Source: Cerasicoccus frondis
GTDB lineage: Bacteria; Verrucomicrobiota; Verrucomicrobiia; Opitutales; Cerasicoccaceae
NCBI GenBank assembly: GCA_031296915.1
Contig: JAVDPC010000005.1
Span: forward strand, 186,001 to 250,000
Direction of reading: 5' to 3'
DNA length: 64,000 bases
A program made the translations under genes and the position numbers. Below the pieces are notes generated by a model. That model ran no database searches. It saw only the letters and a list, made by a program, of their open reading frames with translations, and was not told the origin of the DNA. This document shows positions 57,352 to 64,000 of the stretch, one piece after another (position 1 is the stretch's first letter; every line of letters starts with the position of its first letter).

Positions 57352-58343
57352 CCGTCCTTCCAGACGCCGTTGACCATTTCCACCAGTTGCCCCTGACTGG
57401 CGCCAGTCGCGCCGGAGCGAACCATCATGTTGAGCAGTTGAAGACCTCGCTCAAACAAAAGCACATTATCCCGGAAGTAGCCTGCAATCTCGCCGATTTT
57501 GGATGCATCCCACATGTTCACCGAAGCAAAGGCGAAGTCATCCGGCACGCGCACATTGATCTCATCGAGCATTTCCACCTCGTGGTGCGTATCGCCAAGG
57601 AGCACATCGGGCTGATATTTCTCCAGCCACTTGAGCAGTTTCTCGTTCGGCCCTTTTGCTTCTTTCGGATAAAAGAAGATAGGAATGCGGTTCTTGGCTG
57701 GTTGAACAAAACGCTGGCGGCAGTAGACGGCGCCCAATCGCTGGTCCATCGAAAACGATTCCGGATATTCTTCGAAAATGACGCCAAATCGTCGGTAGCC
57801 CAACGCCTCCAACTGCTTCCACACCTTCTCGATGCTGCGGAACTCATCATGCATGATGATCGGGCAATTTGGCTGCACCTGCGATACGTTGATGCTCACT
57901 GCCGCAAACCGCTGGCAGAGCTCAGTGATGTCGTAGGAGGTTGATGAGAGCAGGGAAAAAACAATGCCGGACACGCCTTGCGATTCCAGCCGGTGAATGA
58001 GCTTTTGCACCGTGGCGAACTCACTCATGTCAATCGGAATCAAGGTGTAACCCAGCGCCTTGGACGACTCCTTAAAGCGTTTAAACTGTGCAGTGGCGAC
58101 GCTGGCGTCCTGCCCTGCCCCATCGTAAAGGAAGCATAAATTGAGCCCCTCGTCAGCACGACGTCCACGCCAGCGGCGCTCAATCAAAACCTGTAATGCC
58201 GGGTCCGGGCGATAGCCTAATTTATCGGCGACGCCCTGCACATGGAGACGCGTTTTCTCAGCCGTGCTGGGATCGTCCCGCAACGCTCGTGAAACGGTGG
58301 CCAAGCTGACGCCCGCCTCCTTAGCGACGTCACGCAGGGTAAT
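57327..58343 (-). CDS. LacI-family transcriptional regulator with non-standard start
   Basis: The product has a LacI helix-turn-helix (ITLRDVAKEAGVSLATVSRA, then LRDDPSTAEKTR) followed by a periplasmic-binding-protein-like ligand domain to about residue 338. The reading frame upstream of the helix-turn-helix is open to the TAA of the preceding esterase gene, but it contains no ATG, GTG or TTG. A start at TTG 58304 would cut off most of the DNA-binding domain. ATT at 58343, or CTG at 58361 or 58367, are the candidates. LacI regulators respond to sugars; here it probably controls the sulfatase locus and the divergent promoter beyond the esterase. Confidence 0.85.
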   Translation of the reverse strand: MTLRDVAKEAGVSLATVSRALRDDPSTAEKTRLHVQGVADKLGYRPDPALQVLIERRWRGRRADEGLNLCFLYDGAGQDASVATAQFKRFKESSKALGYTLIPIDMSEFATVQKLIHRLESQGVSGIVFSLLSSTSYDITELCQRFAAVSINVSQVQPNCPIIMHDEFRSIEKVWKQLEALGYRRFGVIFEEYPESFSMDQRLGAVYCRQRFVQPAKNRIPIFFYPKEAKGPNEKLLKWLEKYQPDVLLGDTHHEVEMLDEINVRVPDDFAFASVNMWDASKIGEIAGYFRDNVLLFERGLQLLNMMVRSGATGASQGQLVEMVNGVWKDGQSLPALT

Positions 58344-58382
58344 GTGTTGGCTACTGTTCAGGGGCAGAAAATAAAATTTAGA

Positions 58383-59213
58383 TTACTGGATGTAGCCCAG
58401 TGATCGCAGGAAAATGATCATCTGGTCGATTGTTTCCTGCTGATATTGTGGGCGGTTAAAAAATCCGTGCGTGGCGCCTTCGAAAAGGATCAGGTCGCAG
58501 CGCGTGCCAGCGGCTTCCATCTGGGCCTGGTATTCCAGCACCATGGGCAACGGTGAAACGTTGTCGTCATCGCCAATCTCCAAGAGGGTCGGCGGCAATT
58601 CCGCAATGCGGTGCAGTGGTGAAACGGTCTCCCAATCATTCACCGCATTCTTCACGTAGCCATGCGCGTAGCCATCGGGGCCTGTGCTGAGGACGGGATT
58701 CAGCAAAATCAATGCGGCCGGTTTGGTGCTGATCGCGGAATTTTCGCCCGGTTCATCTGGCGCATCGCTGATCGCCGTGCATTGCGCGACATGGGCGCCA
58801 GCCGAACCGCCGCCTGCTAAAATTTTATTCGGATCAATGCCCATTTCGACCGCATGCTCGCGGACATAGCGCAAGGCCGACTTGCCGTCCTGCACACATT
58901 CTTTCGGGCTAACGCCGTGGCTGCTCTTCGTCCGGTATTGAGCAGAAATGCCCACGATGCCTTGAGCCGCCAATTCACGAATGTAGGGATAAAATTGCCC
59001 AGGCTTGCCCTGCTTCCAGCCGCCTCCAAAGAAAAAGACGACCGCCGGGCGTTGGTCCGAAGCGGTGTGTCCCTTCGGGTATGCAACGTGCAGTTGCAAG
59101 TTCTCCCCCTCCACTTCTTTAAATTCGATCAGCTCAACGCCGTTCTGCGCCAGAGTTGCGTTAGTGAATGCAAAGAGCATCGTGAGGATTATCAATAATC
59201 GGGGTGTAATCAT
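58383..59213 (-). CDS. Secreted alpha/beta-hydrolase esterase
   Basis: From the ATG at 59213 the 276-residue protein has a signal peptide (LLIILTMLFAFTNATLAQ), an oxyanion motif in which the usual HGGG reads FFGGGW, and the nucleophile elbow GGGSAGAH. A downstream DDNVSPLP and THGF supply probable acid and histidine. Such enzymes release acetyl or other ester groups from polysaccharides. It is the first gene of a minus-strand pair with the LacI-type regulator (40 bp apart) and divergent from the third sulfatase. Confidence 0.85.
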   Translation of the reverse strand: MITPRLLIILTMLFAFTNATLAQNGVELIEFKEVEGENLQLHVAYPKGHTASDQRPAVVFFFGGGWKQGKPGQFYPYIRELAAQGIVGISAQYRTKSSHGVSPKECVQDGKSALRYVREHAVEMGIDPNKILAGGGSAGAHVAQCTAISDAPDEPGENSAISTKPAALILLNPVLSTGPDGYAHGYVKNAVNDWETVSPLHRIAELPPTLLEIGDDDNVSPLPMVLEYQAQMEAAGTRCDLILFEGATHGFFNRPQYQQETIDQMIIFLRSLGYIQ

Positions 59214-59285
59214 AGGATGAAGCAAAGCTGCTTCTAAACTTATGACACGGTATACTAGCGGCAAGGGCCATCAATTGAAACATTA

Positions 59286-59314
59286 TTCACAAACAACGCG
59301 ATTTCATGTATAAT
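59286..59314 (+). promoter_or_regulatory. Strong sigma-70-like promoter for the third sulfatase operon
   Basis: TTCACA (59286-59291) and TATAAT (59309-59314) are 17 bp apart, about 60 bp before the sulfatase ATG. The -10 box is a perfect consensus and the -35 box has one mismatch. Confidence 0.7.
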
Positions 59315-59320
59315 GTTACA

Positions 59321-59337
59321 AGGCAAGTCAATTGCCT
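59321..59337. promoter_or_regulatory. Inverted repeat just downstream of the promoter, candidate operator
   Basis: AGGCAA-gtcaa-TTGCCT is a perfect 6-bp-arm inverted repeat placed around +1 to +16 of the predicted transcript. A LacI-type repressor gene is encoded nearby, so it is a plausible operator. The known LacI-family site is usually a more compact palindrome, so this is tentative. Confidence 0.4.
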
Positions 59338-59373
59338 GAACCCGTATAAAATTCAAAATAGTTGTTAATCCCC

Positions 59374-60897
59374 ATGAAATATTTCGCTCGATTGCTTTCT
59401 ATCGCCTGCCTGGTCGGCGCCTCAACTGCCTGCGCCGAGACCACGCGCCCCAATGTGCTCTTCATCGCCATAGACGACTTGAAGCCGGTGCTTGGCGCCT
59501 ACGGCGACCCGTATGCACACACACCGAATCTCGATAAAATTGCGTCTCAGGGCCGTATTTTTGACAAAGCTTACTGTCAATATGCAGTGTGCGCGCCGTC
59601 CCGCGCATCCTTATTAACGGGTCTGCGCCCAGACACCGCCGAAGTTCTGGATCTAAAAACAGACGTGCGCGATGTCTTGCCCGAGGTGATTACGCTGCCT
59701 CAGCATTTTGGCGACTCGGGCTATCAGGTCGCGGGCATTGGTAAGATCTACCACGGCGGCCAGGCGAAAAACCAGGACAACGACATCTCTTTTGGCGGCA
59801 ACTGGCGCTACACCAATGGCGGCAAAAAGCGCTACTACGAGCCCGGCAAGTCCGAAGAAGAAGATAGCCAACTCGCCAAAGGAAAAGCTTTCTGGAACGT
59901 TCGCCCCTCACTCACCGACCGCGGCAAAGTCGACGACCATGGCCTCGCCGACGGCAAGATGACCCAACAAGCCGTAGGCCTGATTAAAGAACTTTCGAAA
60001 ACCCGCGAAAACACCGACAAACCGTTTTTCCTCGCAGTGGGTTACCAGCGTCCGCACCTGCCCTTCAATGCGCCAGAGAAGTATTGGGAGCTCTATGACG
60101 ATACCGATTTCGGCTACGCCGATTACCGCGGCACGCGGCAAGTTCCCACCGGCTCGCTGCCTTGGGCGCCTCCCGGTGAAGGCGTCGAAATGCGCGCTTA
60201 CGATGATTACCCAAAGGGCGGCATCAAAGACCCGGCATTCGCCCAGCACCTGGCGCATGCTTACTACGCCTGCGTCAGCTACGTGGACGCCCTCGTGGGC
60301 GAACTGCTGACCGAGCTCGAAGCATCGGGCCAGGCCGACAACACCATCATCATCGTTTGGGGTGACCACGGCTGGCATCTGGGCGACCACGACGGCTTTT
60401 GGGCCAAGCATTCCAATTTCGAACAAGCCACACGCGCGCCTTTGCTCATCAGCTATCCAGGCATGCCCAACCCCGGCGCCATGAATGAAAATGTCGTGGA
60501 GTTTGTGGATATTTACCCGACTTTGTGTGACCTCGCCGGCATCCCACTGCCTGAGCAGCCTGCCGAATTGGCGCTCCAAGGCTCCAGCATGGCAGGCATC
60601 ATCGACAACCCTGATGCGCCATGGAGCAACCTCGCCTTCAGCCAGTTCAGCCCCATGCGCAACGTCATGGGTCACTCCCTGCGCAACGAGCGCTACCGCC
60701 TCACGGTTTGGTATGAACGTGGCAACAACCTCGACGAAAAAACACAAAACGATCAAGTCGTGCTCACCGAACTTTACGACTACCAATCCGACCCGGGCGA
60801 AACGAAAAACCAATATAGCAACCCGGCGTACCAAGCCATCGCCGAAGCCATGTTCGCTCAGCTCGATGCGGGATTCGGCTGGAAACACGCCCCGTAA
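59374..60897 (+). CDS. Secreted sulfatase, iduronate-2-sulfatase-like
   Basis: From the ATG at 59374 the 507-residue protein has a signal peptide (LLSIACLVGASTACA). The sulfatase core shows FIAIDDLKPVLGAYGD (metal-ligand Asp pair) and VCAPSRASLLTGLRP, whose Cys becomes formylglycine. WGDHGWHLGDHDGFWAKHSN and DIYPTLCDLAG are later family landmarks. It resembles the catalytic part of the first sulfatase (51251) but lacks the C-terminal repeats. The beta-helix gene follows after 14 bp, so they form an operon. The substrate is probably a sulfated polysaccharide fragment. Confidence 0.94.
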   Translation: MKYFARLLSIACLVGASTACAETTRPNVLFIAIDDLKPVLGAYGDPYAHTPNLDKIASQGRIFDKAYCQYAVCAPSRASLLTGLRPDTAEVLDLKTDVRDVLPEVITLPQHFGDSGYQVAGIGKIYHGGQAKNQDNDISFGGNWRYTNGGKKRYYEPGKSEEEDSQLAKGKAFWNVRPSLTDRGKVDDHGLADGKMTQQAVGLIKELSKTRENTDKPFFLAVGYQRPHLPFNAPEKYWELYDDTDFGYADYRGTRQVPTGSLPWAPPGEGVEMRAYDDYPKGGIKDPAFAQHLAHAYYACVSYVDALVGELLTELEASGQADNTIIIVWGDHGWHLGDHDGFWAKHSNFEQATRAPLLISYPGMPNPGAMNENVVEFVDIYPTLCDLAGIPLPEQPAELALQGSSMAGIIDNPDAPWSNLAFSQFSPMRNVMGHSLRNERYRLTVWYERGNNLDEKTQNDQVVLTELYDYQSDPGETKNQYSNPAYQAIAEAMFAQLDAGFGWKHAP

Positions 60898-60911
60898 GCC
60901 TCTCTTTTAAT

Positions 60912-61994
60912 ATGCTAAACATTCTCGATTTCGGCGCCGTCGGCGACGGCCAAACAGACAACACCCGCGCCATCCAGGCAGCGCTCGATAAAGCTGGGGA
61001 AACGCGCAGCACCGTCTACGTGCCCGACGGACGCTTCTGCACCGGGGCGCTGCGCATGCGGCCATTTACCGGCCTCTTCGGCAACCCGGCCTGGGGCTTT
61101 CGCGACGTGGGCGGCTCCATTTTGGAACTCAACGATCCCAAGGCCGACTGCCTGATCGACGTCACCCGCGCAGGCGGCGTTAACATCAATGGCCTGAGCC
61201 TGTCCGGCGGCGAACTCGGTAACGAAATCCACGGCATCAAGCTTGAGCAGCCCGATTATGGGGGCTGGGGCGAGGAAGCCACCGTCAGCGTGGAGCGCTG
61301 CCGCGTGGACAGCTTTACCGGCAACGGCCTTTATTTTAAACGCATCTGGTGCTTCAGCGTGCGCCACTGCATGATATCTCATTGTGGCGGAGACGGCATA
61401 TGGCTGCGCGGCTGGGATGGCTTCATCATGGATAACTGGCTGACCGGCAATGGTCGCGCCGGCTTTGGCGCCTACGAGGAAAATGCCTCCGTCACCTTCA
61501 CCGCCAACCGTGTGGAATGGAACTTTGGCGCTGGTCTCCTGATCCAGGGGGGGGACCATTACAACATCACCGGCAACTTTTTTGACCGCTCCGGCGGCCC
61601 GGCCATCGACATCAAAGACCGCGATGGCGTGCCCGCCTCACAACTGACGCTGACCGGCAACATCTTCTATCGCAATGGCAAGCCCGCCCGTTGCGGCAAC
61701 CAGCCATACGATTCCTCTCACGTGCGCATTCGCAATGCGCGTGGGCTAGTGATGTCGAGCAATGTAGCCGAGGTTTCCGCAGACGACCCCAACTCGGAGT
61801 CGCGCGACGCCGCCTCGCCAGACTATGGGCTTGTCATCGGCGAACTCGAAAACTGCATCATCAAGGACAACATATTTGACCGCGGCTTTAAGAAAGAGCT
61901 CATCGTCGACTTGGGCAACCACGGCGCAAACGTCGTCCTCAAGGACAACATCGGTTCGATTCACCCCGGCATAACTAAAGCGGCCACCGCATAA
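60912..61994 (+). CDS. Right-handed parallel beta-helix protein, pectate-lyase-3 like
   Basis: The 360-residue protein opens with NILDFGAVGDGQTDNTRAIQ, the N-terminal motif of pectate-lyase-3/GH28-type beta-helix enzymes. Repeated beta-helix rungs follow (GNGLYFKRIWCFSVRHCMIS, NWLTGNGRAGFGAYEE, NRVEWNFGAGLLIQGG, NITGNFFDRSGG). No signal peptide is seen. It may be a lyase or glycosidase acting on desulfated oligosaccharides. It is co-transcribed with the upstream sulfatase. No catalytic residues could be fixed by eye. Confidence 0.82.
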   Translation: MLNILDFGAVGDGQTDNTRAIQAALDKAGETRSTVYVPDGRFCTGALRMRPFTGLFGNPAWGFRDVGGSILELNDPKADCLIDVTRAGGVNINGLSLSGGELGNEIHGIKLEQPDYGGWGEEATVSVERCRVDSFTGNGLYFKRIWCFSVRHCMISHCGGDGIWLRGWDGFIMDNWLTGNGRAGFGAYEENASVTFTANRVEWNFGAGLLIQGGDHYNITGNFFDRSGGPAIDIKDRDGVPASQLTLTGNIFYRNGKPARCGNQPYDSSHVRIRNARGLVMSSNVAEVSADDPNSESRDAASPDYGLVIGELENCIIKDNIFDRGFKKELIVDLGNHGANVVLKDNIGSIHPGITKAATA

Positions 61995-62054
61995 AGCGTG
62001 GCCGCACATAACGCCGGTTGGCGTGCTTTTTAGAAATGCTCTAGCTAGACCGCA

Positions 62055-62756
62055 CTACCCCTGACCTGAATTGCGGGCGGGGGTGTAAGTCTGAGGATCA
62101 GTGATTGCATGCGTCACATCCTCGAGCGAATACATGGCCTCCACATGGCCGTCATAGAAGACCGCATTGCAGCAATCTTCATGGCGATCCATGGCCGGAT
62201 CGGTGCCCATGTTTTTATTGATGTGCCAATCCCACGAATCCAGAAACATGATGGTGCGCTCGGGGAACGCAACTTCCACCAATCGGTAGCGATGTTCATT
62301 GCCATTAGCCTGAACAATCATGGGATTGCCGTTATTCTTACTGTTCTGGGTAATTCCCGAACTGTCACCCAGGTAAGCGGGCGTGGTGTTATAGGCATAA
62401 CCGAGATACCAGTGGGTCCCGTTCGAATTGCCATCCCAGCTTGGGCAGGAGAACTGCTCTTTAAAGTCTTCTGTCGAGGGATAATCCACGTAGTCCAAAA
62501 CCGCATTGACCCAGAATTCGTTATCCTTCGGATTGGGCTTCTTATTTTGGGCGGCAGGCAGAATCCCCTTGTTGTCATTGGTCATGGAAATGATCGTCAT
62601 GTGCAATTGACGCAAATTGGAGGTGCAGGTGACTTGGTTGGCCTTGCTGCGGATATTGCCGACCACCGGGATCAGGATCGACGCCAACACGCCGACGATA
62701 GCGAGCACAGTCAACAATTCAACGAGGGTAAAAGCGGGGCGATGGGATTTGGGCAT
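62055..62756 (-). CDS. Prepilin-type N-terminal domain protein (PVC type, H-x-DG tail)
   Basis: The 233-residue protein has a prepilin leader and helix (FTLVELLTVLAIVGVLASIL) and a C-terminal block with CCNAVFYDGHVEAM. That matches the prepilin-like proteins very numerous in Verrucomicrobia, Lentisphaerae and Planctomycetes. They are thought to be extracellular pseudopilin-like proteins of unclear role. An AGAGGAG sequence lies about 13 bases before the start. It converges on the beta-helix gene 60 bp away. Confidence 0.9.
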   Translation of the reverse strand: MPKSHRPAFTLVELLTVLAIVGVLASILIPVVGNIRSKANQVTCTSNLRQLHMTIISMTNDNKGILPAAQNKKPNPKDNEFWVNAVLDYVDYPSTEDFKEQFSCPSWDGNSNGTHWYLGYAYNTTPAYLGDSSGITQNSKNNGNPMIVQANGNEHRYRLVEVAFPERTIMFLDSWDWHINKNMGTDPAMDRHEDCCNAVFYDGHVEAMYSLEDVTHAITDPQTYTPARNSGQG

Positions 62757-63295
62757 GGGTATCTTAATTCTCCTCTAATCTAGCGTGTAAGCTAACCTCA
62801 TGGCAACTCAATGCATTTGGAACATTATTCAGGACGATCAACGATCACTTTTCTTTGTAGTTTATCGGCGCCCAAGTAATTTACCTAATACAGCTAGGGA
62901 AAAGTATTTAGGCGGCGTTTTTTCGCATAAAATGGAGCAAATATTTCTCATTTGGCTGATAAAACGGAACTTCGCCCTTGATTTATCGTCTCCCTGCAAC
63001 AACGAATGCTAATTCAGCAATTGAAACGCTCGTTTACTGCAGAGCGACTGCCGCTCCGGACGGCTCCTGTTCAGCCCCGACGCAGTACTTCAAATGCGCT
63101 AACTTTTTCTCCTAATACTCGTTGCACTTATAGGAGCGCCAGCCTGTAGAGGTTGGCGCTCCTTCTTTTTTGCCAATAATGAATACAGGCAAGCGCGCCT
63201 CGGCTAAACCTACACGCGTTGGGTGACGATAAGATAATCCAAATTCCGGCGGCAAATGAGTTGATTTACGCAAAGTGTGATCTAGCCTAGGCTGT
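62757..63295. other. Gene-poor stretch
   Basis: These 539 bases hold one weak open frame (62800-63012, 70 codons, no support), an AT-rich part, an isolated terminator at 63133-63171, and a perfect palindrome AGCCTAGGCT (63284-63293) just before the next gene. An unrecognised small RNA ending at the terminator is possible. No tRNA or known riboswitch was seen. Confidence 0.5.
63133..63171 (+). terminator. Isolated rho-independent terminator
   Basis: GGAGCGCCAGCC pairs with GGTTGGCGCTCC (one G-T) around TGTAGA, followed by TTCTTTTTT. The nearest plus-strand gene ends about 1.1 kb upstream, with a minus-strand gene in between, so its transcript is not identified. Confidence 0.75.
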
Positions 63296-64000
63296 ATGTC
63301 AGAAGATGAGCTAACGCGTCCAATGGTGCCTGGCAGTCGCAAGCTGTTTCAAGCGCTGATGGAGCAGACGCCTGACCGCGTCTACTTCAAGGACCTCCGT
63401 AGCCGTTTTCTAGTCGTCAGCAAAGCCCTCGCTGAAAAGCACGGCTGCAATGACCCAGACGAATTAATCGGCAAAACCGATTTCGATTTCTTCAATGAAG
63501 AGCACGCACGCGAAGCCTTCGAAGACGAAAGAAACATTATCCTCTCGGGCAAACCGGTCATCAACAAGGAAGAGCGCGAGGTGTGGCCCGATGGCAGCAT
63601 TACGTGGGTCTCGACGACGAAAGTTCCGCTCTTCCTGGAGTCGGGAAAAATCGCTGGCATCCTGGGCATCTCGCGCGACATCACAGACCAGCATCGCGCC
63701 CAAGCCGTCATCAAACACCAAAATGACATCCTTTCGCGCGACCTCGAAAGCGCGCGCCAAGTGCAAAAGTTGATGATCCCCGGCCGGGTGCCAGACTTCG
63801 ACGGCATGACCGTTGGCGTGTCTTATCGTCCGATGGAAGCCGTGGGCGGCGACATCATTGTATTCCCGGTCACTCCGAAAAAATACACGTTTTTCTTCAT
63901 CGGCGACGTCTGTGGCCATGGCCTCTCCGCCGCGATGTACACCGTGCTGGTGCGCCACCTGACTGATCAGTTGGCTGGCAAATACGACGGCACGCCCGAG
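63296..64000 (+). CDS. PAS domain / SpoIIE-type PP2C phosphatase, 3' end cut by the window edge
   Basis: The visible 235 residues comprise a PAS domain (about 15-135: FQALMEQTPDRVYFKDLRSR ... ISRDITDQ), a helical linker (ESARQVQKLMIP) and the start of a SpoIIE/PP2C phosphatase (YRPMEAVGGDIIVF, GDVCGHGLSAAMYT) with metal-binding Asp residues. Such proteins dephosphorylate anti-sigma-factor antagonists in partner-switching stress pathways. No membrane segment is seen. The C-terminal part lies beyond the window. Confidence 0.9.
   Translation, partial: MSEDELTRPMVPGSRKLFQALMEQTPDRVYFKDLRSRFLVVSKALAEKHGCNDPDELIGKTDFDFFNEEHAREAFEDERNIILSGKPVINKEEREVWPDGSITWVSTTKVPLFLESGKIAGILGISRDITDQHRAQAVIKHQNDILSRDLESARQVQKLMIPGRVPDFDGMTVGVSYRPMEAVGGDIIVFPVTPKKYTFFFIGDVCGHGLSAAMYTVLVRHLTDQLAGKYDGTPE

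Noticed and set aside
62800..63012. 70-codon frame in the last large gap
   Set aside because: No ribosome binding site, no family and low-complexity AT-rich codons; not supported as a gene.

Overview
This 64-kb window looks like chromosomal DNA of a marine-type member of the Verrucomicrobiota, most probably Opitutae/Puniceicoccales. That placement is inferred from gene content and is not a database result. The pointers are an LpxC-FabZ fusion, three PEP-CTERM tailed exported proteins, many prepilin-like proteins, SLA1-homology (SHD1)-like domains, several secreted sulfatases, and abundant palindromic intergenic repeats. Many genes lack an obvious Shine-Dalgarno sequence. No rRNA, tRNA, CRISPR array, phage or intact transposase was found.

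Layout. 1-4.4 kb: a plus-strand run of type IV pilus/type II secretion pseudopilin-like genes, the first cut by the window edge. 4.5-8.8 kb: a Rieske oxygenase, then lpxC-fabZ and lpxA (lipid A/fatty acid synthesis), then efp. 8.9-16.6 kb: an exported PAP2 phosphatase with autotransporter-like repeats and a PEP-CTERM tail, a phosphatase-lipid kinase fusion, an HtrA/DegP protease, and two repeat-rich gene-free zones. 16.7-19.2 kb: a divergent thymidine phosphorylase-like protein and small stress-type membrane or lipoproteins. 19.5-25.3 kb: a minus-strand carbohydrate operon of two ABC permeases, a binding lipoprotein, a sugar isomerase, an NAD-dependent epimerase and a serine hydrolase. 25.4-32.6 kb: two paralogous SHD1-like membrane proteins, transketolase, two related esterases, a thioredoxin-like protein and a YhcH-family protein. 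32.8-41.1 kb: carB, an HD hydrolase, ctaG, lgt and surE. 41.2-47.7 kb: a PEP-CTERM protein, SMP-30, a GreA-like factor, a PaaK-like ligase and phosphoglucomutase. 47.8-51 kb: a five-PAS hybrid histidine kinase.

51-62 kb is an accessory glycan-degradation locus. It holds three sulfatases, one carrying three tandem C-terminal modules. With them are a LacI-type regulator with no normal start codon, an esterase, a right-handed beta-helix (lyase-like) protein and a PEP-CTERM protein. Together they suggest desulfation and depolymerisation of a sulfated (algal-type) polysaccharide under LacI control. The window ends in a PAS-SpoIIE phosphatase cut by the edge.

The least expected signal is in the non-coding DNA. 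A roughly 0.7-0.8-kb element occurs twice (13.55-14.33 kb and 37.17-37.87 kb). It contains two adjacent hairpins whose stems differ between the copies only by pair-preserving changes, one of them a true A-U to G-C compensatory change. That suggests a structured RNA or a folded single-stranded intermediate. At least four other palindromic repeat families are also present.
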